Assembly (NCBI GenBank): GCA_000697355.1
Contig: JNEN01000834.1
Coordinates: 248,001-312,000 of the forward strand
Reading direction: 5' to 3'
Length of the DNA stretch: 64,000 nucleotides
Source: Syncephalastrum monosporum B8922
Taxonomy: Eukaryota > Mucoromycota > Mucoromycetes > Mucorales > Syncephalastraceae
A model generated the notes under the pieces. The model was not told the origin of the DNA, ran no database searches, and worked only from the letters and a program-made list of their open reading frames with translations. Positions 44,324 through 56,333 of the stretch are shown in pieces (position 1 is the stretch's first letter; each line of letters opens with the position of its first letter). The position numbers were made by a program, and so were the translations under genes.

Positions 44324-45169
44324 TGGCGTGTTTTAGCATCATAAATACCTTTACATGCTCTAGAGCACATATAAATAAAAGGACTATACACTCAACAGAT
44401 TTTATTTACTTCATCATGTACTTTCACATGTCTGAATTTACTTGTTGCAAGCGGTGGCGTACATATGTTTGTTAAACACGAACAATTGACAGTCTTTTTT
44501 CCTCCTTGCGTACGAGACAATCGAGGGGTAGTGCTGCTTTTACTCGGCAGGAGGTAGCTAGTGTTTGTTGCAAAAGCGTTCCTCTATTAAATGCACATCT
44601 CTGCCCACAAAGAAAGAGAGAAAGAAAAATGCGCGTGATGAGCGCTTGATTAGATAATGCAAGTTGAAGTAATGTTTGTATTGTATTGGCTTGCATTTTG
44701 TTATTCTACTCCATCGGACAACACCCTTTGTGTACGTGTGTGTGTGTGTGTGTGTGCGTATATAGCTGTCCTTTGTACCACTTGCCTAAAGATTTACCTC
44801 TGAAGAAGGAGTCTCGTGATTGATCCGTCCCGGGATCGGCTGACGGACATGTATCATCATTCTTGGCTAGGCGAATGATGGCTCTATCTCCATGATTCTC
44901 TCTCTATGAAGAGGCTATTTGAACAGAATCAGGCAGTACTCGTAAATAGAGATCATGAGTGAAGAGGAGTCAAAAGTTGAAATAAGACCAAAACATTGCA
45001 ACCGAATCGGGATATTGCAACTGGCAGTAGAAGCTCATCACACACACACGCACAGGGTGTCTGCCTTTCCTAATGGAGACAGCATTGTTTTTGCAACTAC
45101 GTATCTCCCTCTCTGTCTCCGTCGCCGTGCTTCTTTCATACGCTTTTGCTCCTATCTTTTGGTACACTC
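44324..45169. other. Intergenic glucoamylase 2 - PLD1
   Basis: About 850 bp. A (GT)n tract of about 10 units lies near 44736-44757, and a CA run near 45040. The region should hold the glucoamylase 2 terminator and PLD1 promoter. No gene is supported. Confidence 0.45.
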
Positions 45170-48100
45170 ATGTCAAACCCAATCGCAGGTACCATCGAGT
45201 ACCTGAACAACACGAGGAATCTGCACACCGAAGCAGACCACGGTCTTCATGACGCTATGTCGACTCATACCAAGGGACAGCGTCCGAGCAAGCTTGACAC
45301 TGACAGCGACCGAGATTCTTTCTCGTCGTCGTCTTACGAAGATGCAGAAGACGATCGCGAAAATACATTGTGGCAGAGTTTTATGCGGCGCATGTCCATG
45401 ACGATTCAGCCGCTACGCGACGGTGACTCTCACGAAACGGCGAGCCAAAGTGGAAGCACGGGTGGCGGGACCGGGGTCACCTTTACAAGCGGCGGTGGCG
45501 GTGGCGGCGTCGATAGCACGGTGGATCATAGCAATGGTGCAGCTGATAAGGATTGTCTTCCTTCGATAGAAGAAATCGCTAAAGAAAGCGCACGCGCCGC
45601 TCGAATGGCTGAGCTCAAGACAAATTATTTCGAGCACCCGTTTGGCTCTTCTGATTCCAGTGGTCCCAGCTCACAAGAGGACGAACTCGCACCATGGGAG
45701 CAGCCACCGCAGCAGATGCAGCAAACGCAGTCATCCCAGGAGTCTGTGCCAACTTTAGCACTTGGAAAATATGAGAAGGGAAGCGATATCGATAATGACG
45801 GTCTGCCTGTCCCAGCCGCTTCCCTTCAGGAACAGCCGTTACAGGCCTCAGATGGCCAAAACTCAGGTATCTATGAATATATCTGGAAGGTCAAAAAGCC
45901 AAGCAATCTTTTCTCGCGTGTCTTACCACCCCGTTCTCCTTTTGGTCCAGATGAAGTCCGTGCACATACAAGACGCCACCATTATCATCACCACCACCAT
46001 CACCATCACCGTGACAAGGTAGTGTGACCCGCCTATATAATTACGACGCATATCGACTTAGACCGTTTTTTACGTAAAAAAGCAGAATTCCCCTGGAGCT
46101 GTTCTTACTGCTCCTCTGTCACCTCACAAACAACTATCACCTAGCCAACTTGTCCATATGCCTACTGTTCTCCATACAACAGACGAGAGCCAGCGAATGG
46201 TGAGATAATAGTAGTAGGGTTGATAAATTTGATCTAATGACATGTATTTAGCTTCCCATTCGCCTGGGCGATCTACTGGTAACAGAATGTCAATGTTTAT
46301 CCTAGTGATCGCATTAAACGTATATGTGCATAGGTTTCCATTACTGACTCCAAGACGGTCAACAAACTTTATGTGTTCCGCATCGAGTTGCAATACGGTG
46401 AAATTCGTTGGGTGATCAAGCGCAATATTATCGAGTTCTATAACCTCCATTTGAACCTCAAGATTAGAGCCCGTCTCCACGGCCATCCAGGACATTTGCC
46501 TTCCTTCCCTAGTCAGCTCACTCACATGACCAACGCTGCGCTTGCCTCCATGCGTATCACGCGCGAAGAAGACGAAAAGGATGAAATCAAGCAACACATG
46601 ATGCTCAAGCGGCGCGAAGCGCTCGAGCAGTACCTTCAGGAATTGATACAAAGCTATCATCTTTACGCTGCCGAGGAGCTTCTGGAGTTTCTTGAACTCA
46701 GCGCCATAAGCATTGTCAAGGATATGGGCTGGAAAGGGAAGGAAGGCTATCTTGAGCACAAGGTCACCTCCGTTTCGCCCTCCTTTCGACACTTCTTTCG
46801 CCGCTCGGCTTGGGTCAGAGAATGGGTCATACTCCGGGATTCGCAAGTAGACAAGACATCATTTGCGTGCAATATCTCATCTGTCGATTTTTTTGTTTCG
46901 TCCAGGTATATCGCGTTCTGCAAAGATGTTCATTCTTATCAGACCACAGACGTCATTCTATTTGACAAGCACTTCAAGATCAAAACCAGGGAGAGCCCAT
47001 TCCCACCCTATCATATGACCCACTTGATGCTGAGTAATTCCATGCGCAAAATTGATATCAAGCTGCCTAGTGCGAGATATACCGAGGAATGGAGGGACAG
47101 CCTATCCAAGGTCAAGAAAGACAGCACATGGCTTGAAAACCATCGCTATGGCTCGTTTGCGCCTGTGCGTGAGCGGGCGAAGTGCAAATGGTTCGTCGAT
47201 GGTCATGGTAAAGAAAAAAGGATCTATCCGACCTGGGCACAGCTGATTTTGCATTCCCAGATTACTTTGAAGCTGTTGGCGAAGCTATTCTGAGCGCGAA
47301 ATCTACTATTTTCATCGAAGATTGGTGGCTGGTACGTTTCTGGTGAACGATTACCCATATTGCATTCGCATCTTACTTTATCTCTATAGAGCCCGCAGTT
47401 GGTGAAGAAAACTAAAGAGTGAGACGAGCACATTTTTGCTGACTCCCTATTTAGTACCTGAAGCGCCCACCCCATGAAAATAGAGAATACCGCCTCGACC
47501 GTCTACTCAAGCGCAAGGCCGCCGAAGGTGTAGTCATTTATGTTGTGGTTTATAAGAATGCCGTGGTCCTGCCCCTCAATTCCCAGCACACCAAACACTG
47601 GCTGCAGAATGTGCACCCCAACATCATCGGTAAAACCATAAAAAAAGCTTTCGGGTCGGTGTGCTTCTAGATCAAGCTCACACGCAGAACAAAAAAAACA
47701 CAACAGTTTTACGCCATGCAAATATTACGACAGCAGCACTGTGGGCGCATCATGAGGTTGGTTCAGCTCTGCGTTGTAAACAGAAAAACTTGTCAAATAA
47801 CGCTCGAGGCTTCAACAGAAAATCCTTGTGATCGATCATCGGCTTGCTTTTGTCGGTGGTCTTGATCTGTGTTTTGGGTATGTCTTGCAGTCAACAGCAC
47901 AAAAAAGGATTACTGCTGAGCTAAACAAACTGCGTCAAGGCGGTATGATACACATGATCATGACTTGACCGATTATGCCCAGGGCGATGAAGCTGGGCAT
48001 GAAATTTTTCCTGGACAAGACTACTCTAACCCACGCATCAAAGACTTTACAAAAGGTATACATTCACCTTCGTTCAATGTATAGTAAGAACTTTGTCTTA

Positions 48101-50503
48101 TTGAAAACATATGCTTTATGCTGTAGTGAGCAATTTCGAAAAGGAGACTATTAGTAAACGCGCTATCCCACGCATGCCCTGGCATGACATCCATACAGCC
48201 ATGGTGAGTTAGTCAAAGAGTTTAAAAAACCGGTTACTGCTCTGCTATTGATCATACACTAAACTCACTGTCCATATTCAGGTAGGGCCGCCGGCACGAG
48301 ACGTGGCACGTCACTTTATACAGCGGTGGAACTTTATTAAATCAACAACGCGCTTCCGCGACAAACCGGAAATACCTTATCTTATGCCGAAAGGGGAATA
48401 TGTGGCAGCACGGGATGAGAAAAAATTTCGAGGTACATGCCGTGCCCAAGTGGTTCGAAGTAGCGCCGAATGGAGTCTAGGGATTGAAAAAGAGGTAATG
48501 CATAAGGCGGACCTTGCATATTCTCAATATTCAAACACACCTTGTAGTGCTCCATTTACAGCGCGTATGTCGAGTGCATCACTCGAGCACAGCATTTTAT
48601 CTATATAGAGAACCAGTTTTTTGGTCGGTCAATGCGGACAAGAGAAAAAGGAAGTAGTTTTATTAACGAGAACAATGAAATGAATAGTAACTGCCACGCA
48701 CGCCGACGATAAATTAGTCAAGAACCAAATTGGACAGGTACTGTAACTGTAAGGGAAATGAGGCTGTCATGCATGTCCATATGACTCATGCTTTTTTCTA
48801 AGGCCATCGTGGACCGCATCAAGAGGGCGCACAGGGAGAAGAAAAAATTCCGCGTCATCGTGATCATTCCGTCCGCGCCAGGCTTTGAAGGCGACTTTGC
48901 AAACCAAGGTAGCCGGTCCATGGCGCTGAGGTAAGTCTAAACAATCGTTTGTTTATAACATATCTGATACCGATGATGCCATTTCTGGATTTGTGGGCCT
49001 GCAGGTCCGTGGCGCACTACCAGTATTTGTCCATCTCACGCGGAGGGTTTTCGGTCTTGGAAAAACTGCAGCAAGCCAACATTCCTGCAGAAGAGTACAT
49101 TGGTTTTTACAGTCTCCGTAACTGGGGTCAGATCAAATCGCAGCCGCGTCAGTCAGGCACCACCACCACGAGTCCACGCGCCAGTGCCGCTAGTAAAGAA
49201 GACAGTTTCTACAACTCGCCTCCCGATTCTGCAGCCACCACGGTCGTGGGAAGCACGAATACCTCATCGGATATGCTGCAGAAGCGGTTGGAGGCCGCAG
49301 GACTCGTGCGCTCGGGAAGCAAAAAGCGGAACCGAGCACGGACGATCATGATGAACAATGGTGGTTCTTCTAGAACGGGTGCGGCTGGATCGGTTGAGGC
49401 GCCTCTGCCGCGTTCCCGCAGTGGTGATTATAACGATGGACGCATGAACTATGTGACAGAACAGGTGTATATCCATTCGAAGCTCATGATTGTCGATGAT
49501 AAGACGGTCATCTGTGGTTCAGGTCAGTTGCTTTAAAGATTACGCCCACAATTGAGATGCAAGAAGACTGAATCATGCGCGCTTTCTCTATTATGCAGCA
49601 AACTTAAACGACAGGTGGGTTTTTCACACAACGAGAAAAAAAGGGGGGAGGTTTAGAGGGCTGGCAACTCTGCGTGCGTGTGTGGGTTTGTTGGGGGGAG
49701 GGATTAAGAGCCAGAGAAGGAGGAGGGAAGGCCATCGATGCTGATGGACACAGCAACGGGCATACAAGTGCATGGACTGACAACGAGCGGGTTCCTTGCA
49801 GATCACAACTCGGGAACCGCGATTCAGAGATTGCACTTGTCATTGAAGACACTGATCTCGTTCCTTCGCAGATGGGTGGTAAACCAGTAAGTCCTTCTTT
49901 TTTACGAGGGAGAGAAGTAAAGGTGGTTGCTGGGGCAACCGTCGCGTATCCTGACAATGTGGTATTGACATATCCCAAATTTATTATAGTATAGCGCGGC
50001 ACGGTTTGCATTATCCTTGCGACTCCACCTGTTTAAGGAGCACTTGGGGCTTCTGAATGTATCCGAAGCAGAGCAGCCGCATGTACAGGATCCGCTTGAC
50101 GACAGATTCTATGTGGACGTGTGGCAAAAAACAGCGCAAAGCAATACGGAGATCTACCGGGATGTCTTTCACTGCGTTCCTGACGATACAGGTAAAAAAA
50201 AAAAAGGGGAGCGCGTCTTTCTTTCAGCAAGGAGAAGCAATGGGGGTTGACAAGGCTATACTGAACTGTTTTCTTTGTTCGCTAGTTCATACATTTGATG
50301 AGCATCGACGGTTTGTGCCCGATCCTGCGCGCGTGCCACCTGGCCATATCGCGCAGCCATGGGCAAGGCTCGAGGACGAGGTGCATGCACAGCTTGAACG
50401 GATACGTGGTCATCTCGTCACATTTCCCCTTTATTATTTATACCATGAAAGCATGACATCCACCATAGTGCAAGAGGCTGTGCCCCCCATAGTTTTCACG
50501 TAA
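45170..50503 (+). CDS. SPO14: Phospholipase D1 (PX/PH type)
   Basis: PLD1 hydrolyses phosphatidylcholine to phosphatidic acid and choline, is activated by PI(4,5)P2, and acts in secretion and morphogenesis. The ATG at 45170 gives MSNPIAGTIEYLNNTRNLHT. The N-terminal 280 residues are low-complexity with an unusual His run (RRHHYHHHHHHHHR). A PX-like part (YVFRIELQYGEIRWVIKRNI) and a PH-like part (FRRSAWVREWVILRDSQ) follow. The first lobe includes FIEDWW and HKD1, HHEKILVIDHRLAFVGGLD. The second lobe includes FIYIENQFF and HKD2, HSKLMIVDDKTVICGSANLN. A Ser/Thr-rich insertion of about 110 residues (49135-49460) lies before HKD2. The stop is near 50503. All splice junctions I checked around both catalytic motifs are GT-AG and in frame. 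Confidence 0.93.
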
Positions 50504-50876
50504 AGAAAGCAAACTAAAACAAGTTGGCCCAAGTGCAGCGAGCGTCTGCGATTAAGAAGCACCGAAAGAGAAGAGATCATACGCATTCAGTATCTCCGCC
50601 ACCGGCCACAACACAAACATAAATTTCTTTGTGTTCCAGGCCAAACTCCTCCATCCCTTTTCCCCCATACTCACCCCTCTCCCTCAGAAAAAAAAAGGTA
50701 TAAACAATGAATATTCCTGGTATATAAAGCAGCATCTAACAAAAGCACTCACTTATTTAATTAGTACCTGTTGTTCAACACACAGCTTCCCACTTTTTTT
50801 TTTATTTCTTTTCCTTTTCTTCCTCTCTTTATAGAAGTGGTCATCTCCGTTTGACCATCATCATCATCCCTCGACG
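50504..50876. promoter_or_regulatory. HMG-CoA reductase upstream region
   Basis: About 370 bp between the PLD1 stop and the reductase ATG. A long T/C-rich tract occupies about 50790-50833, a common feature of fungal core promoters. I found no clear TATA box. Confidence 0.4.
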
Positions 50877-53800
50877 ATGCCCGTTCGCAGCAACACCACG
50901 GCTTTCAAGTCGTATGCGGCCGTGCTAGGCAACGGCATCCACCATGCGGCGAAACTGTCGACGCGCAACCCTATCGAGATGTTTGTCGGTGTCCTTATCC
51001 TTGCGTCCTTTAGCTACTTCTACCTGTTCAACCTGGCCCGTACCTCCGACATCTTTTCAGGCACCCACACCCGCTTATATCCTGCCACAGCTTATGCTGC
51101 CCCACATGGCCAATTCCAGACCGACCCTGTCCCGTTCCAAGCAGAGCCTGTGCGTCTCCAATTGAAGCAGATCGCCGTCGATGCCCGTCGGAACAACAAA
51201 CACGTGGATGGCCAAGATATCATGGGTCCCGCTTTGGATCGTTTCCAGGCCACCCTCCAGAACGACATCTTTGTCCCCGACGATGACCGCCGCGCCTACT
51301 CGTTCAGCCAGGGCCTCTGCTACCTCGACACGAACGGAGAGTGCTTCACCCACGTCCAACAAGACACCGAGAAGACCACCTTGTCCTACGTCTTTGACGT
51401 GTCCGGCTCTGCCTGGCGCCGTCAATTGGCCAACATGTGGGCTAGCAAAGTCGCGCATCTCCCGCCCGGTGATCTCGTGTCCCAAGCAAACTCGGGCCAA
51501 GGCGCCGATAACATTTTCGTCTGGTTGTTTGTCATTACCCGCAACATTATTTACCGTCTCAAGGAGCTTATCGACGTAAGTTTATTTCCCAGCCTTTCAT
51601 TTCATTTTAGCTGCATTTTCGAGTCTGTTTGTTTTGTTGTGTACTCACACGGACGTATGACTACTAGATGGCCGATAACGTCGATATCTTTGTCATTCTC
51701 TCTGGTTATGTCATGATGATTGGCACCTTCGTCTCCTTGTATGTGAACATGCGGAGAATGGGCTCTCGATACACCTTAGGTAAGCTTATTCCCATTTTCA
51801 AATGCATCAGTTTCCTGATTTTCTGTACTCTTTCTTTCTGCATCTAGCCACCGCTGTGATCGTCAATGGTTTCTTCTCGTTCATGCTCGCCTTATTGACA
51901 GTCAATGCACTCGGTGTGCAACTGTCGCCGGTTGTCATGGCGTAAGTTTTGTTTATCACATTATTCATCTCAGCGCAAAAAAAAAAAAGCAAAAATGAGA
52001 ATAAGTCTAACCTATTTTAATTAGTGAAGCGATTCCTTTTCTGGTGATCACGATCGGTTTTGAGCGACCTTACAAGCTCACAAAACGAGTGTTTGAGTAC
52101 AGCAAGGAAACGCCGCTGACTCGCCAGGACGTGCGTGAGACCATTGTGCGTGCCGTCAATAGCGTGTCCCTCTCGATTGCACGTGACTGCATCATTGAGA
52201 TCTTTGTCCTGACCATTGGCGCCAAGTCGACCAACCCCGGTCTTCGTGAGTTCTGCATGCTGTCCGCCATTCTGCTCGCGTTTGATGTTGCCATCCTGTT
52301 CACGTGGTACACCGCCGTCCTCACCCTCAAGCTTGAGCTGCGTCGGATCCGCCAGTTCAGCTCGGTCTCTACCCAGGATACCAAGCCCACCAACATCATC
52401 CGCCGCGCAGTCGTCAAGGCCCTCAGCGACGACAACACGAATCAGCCTACTCCCGCCGCCTCTGAAAAAGCAAACAAGGTCAACACCGCGCCTTTCATTG
52501 GTCGGCTCAAGCTGCTTATGCTGATGGCGTTTGTCGGCATGCACATCCTCGAGTTTTGCACCGCCTTCCAGCAGACCGGTCCCAAGGTCGATATTACTCA
52601 GCCCGCCGTCCAGTCTGCCCTCACCGACCTCCTCGCCCAACATGCTGCATCTGCCAAGAGCGCCCTGCCCCTCGTTGTCGAGGTGTTCCCGCCCATGCAT
52701 TTCCACCTGCCTTCGCCTCATATCGTGCCTGAGTCTATCGTGCGTCCCTTTGAGGCCCTGGCGGAGATCTACTCGGTCTATATCCAACACCCCGTCATCA
52801 GCCAGTGGCTCACCGTCGGCCTCTTCGTTTCCCTTTTCCTCAACACATACCTTTTCAACGTTGCTAAACAGCCCAAGCAGCAACAACAGCAACAGCAGCA
52901 GGCTCCCAAGGTCGCCGCTCCTGTCGTCGCACCCGTCAAGGTGACGCCTCCCCCGCCTCCGCCTCCGGCGGGTGTCATCCGCTCTGTGGACGAATGCATC
53001 ACTCTGATTAGCACACCCGAGTCTCTCCACGACGAGGAGGTCATTTCGCTTGTCCAGGCTGGCAAGGTCGCTCCGTATGCTCTTGAAAAGACCCTCGGCA
53101 ACTTGCAGCGTGCTGTGTCTGTCCGCCGTGCCCTGATCTCGCGTGCCTCGGTCACCAAGACCCTCGAGTCCAGCGCCCTGCCTCTTGAGAACTACCACTA
53201 CGACAAGGTCTTTGGCGCTTGCTGTGAGAATGTCATTGGCTACATGCCAATTCCACTCGGTATTGCCGGCCCTATGAACATTGATGGTGTCTCGGTCCAT
53301 ATCCCCATGGCTACTACCGAAGGTTGTCTCGTTGCCTCTGCCTCGCGTGGCTGCAAAGCCATCAATGCCGGAGGCGGTGCCCGCACCATTGTTACTGCTG
53401 ACGGAATGACTCGTGGCCCCTGCGTTGAGTTCCCATCCATCATTGAAGCCGGCGAATGCAAGGCCTTTATCGACTCTGCTGAGGGCAACAAGCTCATCAC
53501 CGATGCCTTCAACTCGACCTCCCGTTTTGCACGTGTCCGCAAGCTCAAGGTGACACTCGCCGGCAAGCTTGTATTTATCCGTTTCTCCACGACCACCGGT
53601 GATGCTATGGGCATGAACATGATCTCCAAGGGTTGTGAAAAGGCCCTGACCGTCATTAGCGAACACTTCCCATCGATGCAGATTATCTCACTATCGGGCA
53701 ACTACTGCACGGACAAGAAGCCTGCGGCGATCAATTGGATTGAGGGTCGTGGCAAGTCCGTCGTGGCTGAGGCTCTGATTCCCAAGGAAACGGTTGAGAA

Positions 53801-54305
53801 GGTGCTCAAGACCACAGTGCCTGCTCTTGTGGAACTCAACATTAGCAAGAACCTGGTTGGCTCGGCCATGGCCGGCTCGGTGGGCGGTTTCAACGCCCAG
53901 GCGGCCAACATCCTGACAGCTATCTACCTTGCGGCGGGTCAGGACCCTGCCCAGAACGTCGAGAGCTCCAACTGTATCACGCTCATGAAGGAGATTGACG
54001 GTGACCTGCATATCTCGTGCACAATGCCGAGCATCGAAGTCGGTACAGTCGGCGGTGGCACGACGCTGCCTCCTCAGCAGGCGGTGCTGGATATGTTGGG
54101 CGTGCGTGGACCGCACCCGACCTCGCCTGGCGACAATGCCCGCCGCCTTGCCCGCATCATCTGTGCAGCTGTCATGGCCGGTGAGCTCTCTCTCTGTGCA
54201 GCGCTGGCAGCTGGCCATCTTGTCCGCGCCCACATGGCCCACAACCGCGCCGCTGCGACGCCGCAACCTCCTCAGAAGAAGGAACCTGGCACCTGCCTTG
54301 TCTAA
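50877..54305 (+). CDS. HMG1: HMG-CoA reductase
   Basis: The rate-limiting NADPH-dependent enzyme of the mevalonate pathway, anchored in the ER and supplying ergosterol and, in Mucorales, carotenoid and trisporic-acid precursors. The ATG at 50877 gives [20 protein letters not shown], then a first membrane segment ([20 protein letters not shown]). Three short introns fall in the membrane part, which contains the sterol-sensing region ([40 protein letters not shown]). A Gln/Pro linker leads to the catalytic domain: [53 protein letters not shown], and [20 protein letters not shown]. It ends KEPGTCLV with the stop at 54305, about 1,050 residues, a normal length. The catalytic part is one long exon with strong C-ending codon bias, which opens a long antisense shadow frame. 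Confidence 0.97.
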
Positions 54306-54491
54306 TTTGAGAAAAATTTTGCAACTATACTTTAAATATCCCCCTCACACTCTCACACTTGTAATGCATCGCACAAAGTTATTATTTTATTTATTACAAT
54401 GTTTTATCTCTTGTTTTCATTTAAATAATGTCTGTGTGCGCGTATATCTAGAGCACAACACATGTGGGATTCTGGACGAGTAGAGAGTTGT

Positions 54492-55649
54492 TTACCACAT
54501 GGCCTGATCTTCGTGTTGGGTTTCGTCGGCGGGGGTGGAGGAAGAAGAGGAGTCGGAGGAGGAGGAGTCGGCAGAGCTGCTGAGTGACGAGATCAGACGC
54601 TGCCAGTCCTCTTCGGAGGAGAAGTTGCTGGTCAATTGCTTCAGTTTCTCGATGTCCTGCTGCTTGTCGGGGAACTGGGACGAGAGGCTCTGCAGGAAGC
54701 CAGACCACTGACCCTGGATCTGCTGGTCGCTGGAGGAGGCCTCCTCCTCGGTGGCGGCATTAGCATGGTTGTCCTGGAGCTGGTTTGCGAGCTGCGAGGC
54801 TTCATTGGAGAGAGCATCACCAGCCGAGTCGACCTTGTCCTCCACCTTTTGGACGACTCCAGAAGCTTGGTTTTGGAGCGTATCCATGTCATAGAGGACC
54901 GAATCAAAGGCGGCATTGTTGTGTTGAGTCGAGGCAGCGACCTGCTGCTGGGGGGCCTGCTGCTGGGGAGCCTGCTGCTGGGGAGCCTGCTGCTGGGGAG
55001 CCTGCTGACCGGACGCGCCGGAAGGCTGCGCAGGATCAGAAGAAGCGGCTTGCGAGGGAGCGGGAGCAGAGGACTCAGCGGGGGCGCCGGAGGCCTGCGA
55101 GCCGTCGTTGGCCTGAGCAGACATGGAGTAGTCGCCGGGGATGTTACGCTGACAACCGTACTGCGAACGACCGGTAGGGCAGTCGTCCTTGTTGTGACAG
55201 CAACGAATACAGAAGCGATTATCGCTGGGTTCAATAATGCTGAGGAAGTATTCATAGTTGCGACAGGCCGCATTTACGGGCTTGCCAGCGCCATGGTTAT
55301 CGTATTGGCCACCGCCATCGCTCGCCTGGAGCTGGTACGTATCACGGTTGAAGTAGCCAGTGATTTGCTGGTAGGAGTCTGTTTGTTGGAAGTGGGCCGT
55401 GGTCAAGAATCCCTGAGGGAATGCTTGAGCGTTGGGAACGGCTCCAGCGGTGGTACAGAACGGGATACCATCGTTCTCATGTGGGGCGACTTCAAGACCA
55501 GGCTGAGGGGGGAGGAACAAGCAGAAATCACTTTCGCTGTTCAGGTAGACTTGTGGGCCGCTGCCGTTGTCCTGACGACGAGCGAGCTCGGGAGAAGCGG
55601 AAGCCAGTGCGGCGGCCAACAGACCAAGACCGAGAGTACGAGTCAGCAT
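54492..55649 (-). CDS. Secreted glycoprotein, MAG-like
   Basis: A single-exon protein of 385 residues. The signal peptide MLTRTLGLGLLAAALASAS is followed by a possible Kex2-type site (ELARR). A Cys-rich domain reads VYLNSESDFCLFLPPQPGLE, IPFCTTAGAVPNAQAFPQGF, NRFCIRCCHNKDDCPTGRS and YGCQRNIPGDYSMS. This resembles secreted fungal proteins annotated as macrophage-activating glycoprotein (MAG). A low-complexity Ser/Pro/Ala region with four QQQAP units follows, then a helical amphipathic part and a Ser-rich, probably O-glycosylated end (stop at 54494-54492). No catalytic motif is seen. The location is probably cell wall or medium. Naming follows recalled annotation, and function in this organism is unknown. 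Confidence 0.72.
   Translation of the reverse strand: MLTRTLGLGLLAAALASASPELARRQDNGSGPQVYLNSESDFCLFLPPQPGLEVAPHENDGIPFCTTAGAVPNAQAFPQGFLTTAHFQQTDSYQQITGYFNRDTYQLQASDGGGQYDNHGAGKPVNAACRNYEYFLSIIEPSDNRFCIRCCHNKDDCPTGRSQYGCQRNIPGDYSMSAQANDGSQASGAPAESSAPAPSQAASSDPAQPSGASGQQAPQQQAPQQQAPQQQAPQQQVAASTQHNNAAFDSVLYDMDTLQNQASGVVQKVEDKVDSAGDALSNEASQLANQLQDNHANAATEEEASSSDQQIQGQWSGFLQSLSSQFPDKQQDIEKLKQLTSNFSSEEDWQRLISSLSSSADSSSSDSSSSSTPADETQHEDQAMW
54945..55008 (-). repeat. 15-bp coding repeat in MAG-like gene
   Basis: Four near-identical 15-bp units encode QQQAP within the low-complexity linker. Perfect DNA-level repetition implies recent slippage expansion and probable length polymorphism. Confidence 0.88.
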
Positions 55650-56333
55650 TTTGATGTGTATATATGTATATCAGGGAAAGGAAAAGAAGGGGAAGTTGGG
55701 TGGCGCGAAAACAAGAAGGCTGGAAGGAAGGTAGAAGAGGAGGGTGAGGAAAAGAAAGAGAAAATAAAGAGGATGAGGCGATACAAGTACCGTGAAGGAA
55801 ATTAAGGGAAAGAAAAAAATACGGCGAGCAAAGTGTGACACTTGTTAATATGCCGGATTCAGAGGTGTTACTGTGTAGTTTTAGCGTATCTTGACATTTG
55901 AGTCCAGGCCTCTCCAAGCAGTTCAGCACGATTGCTCGAGTTGCAAGTACAAAAACTTAAAAATAGCAAATGTCTTGGTCTCGCCATTTTTGGCAACCGC
56001 AGATCGTATTATTTTCTAAGCTGCTGGTGTCTGTGAAACATAAAACAATCAGCAGGTGGGGTTCACTCAATATATTCTGCATAACTGAATCGGTCTGGCA
56101 TGTCTACAAACATAATGTTGCTACCTTGTAGATGTAGATAGATGACACAGTATGTGCAGTGATGCAGGGTTTCAGATGATGGCCAGAAGAAGAACAATAG
56201 GGTCTATCGACTAACGATTCGCACTCACTCATGCTAAAGGCTCTTCCGGATACATTTTTCCTTTTTTTTTTTTGCTTGGCATTTTTATGCTCCGCCCTCA
56301 GCCGATAACCCGACAACGAAACAAGAAAATAAT
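55650..56333. promoter_or_regulatory. Divergent intergenic region, MAG-like / DHHC
   Basis: 684 bp between the divergent ATGs of the MAG-like gene (minus) and the DHHC gene (plus). A TATATATGTATAT tract lies close to the MAG-like start (about 55658-55672). A T-run lies near 56261-56271 on the DHHC side. No gene is supported inside. Confidence 0.4.

Noticed and set aside
52017..53666. A 549-codon open frame antisense to HMG-CoA reductase
   Set aside because: It mirrors the reductase catalytic exon, where strong C-ending codon bias removes antisense stops. No family motif or independent start context is present.
54294..54305. Possible CaaX prenylation at the end of HMG-CoA reductase (GTCLV)
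   Set aside because: The Cys is third from the end, not fourth, so the CaaX geometry fails.
50877..54305. Mevalonate, terpenoid or carotenoid gene cluster around HMG-CoA reductase
   Set aside because: Neighbours are PLD1, a secreted glycoprotein and a palmitoyltransferase; no terpene synthase, P450 or carotenoid gene is in the window.
54636..55805. A 389-codon frame opposite the MAG-like gene
   Set aside because: It is a shadow of the biased coding strand; the minus-strand frame has the signal peptide and Cys motifs.
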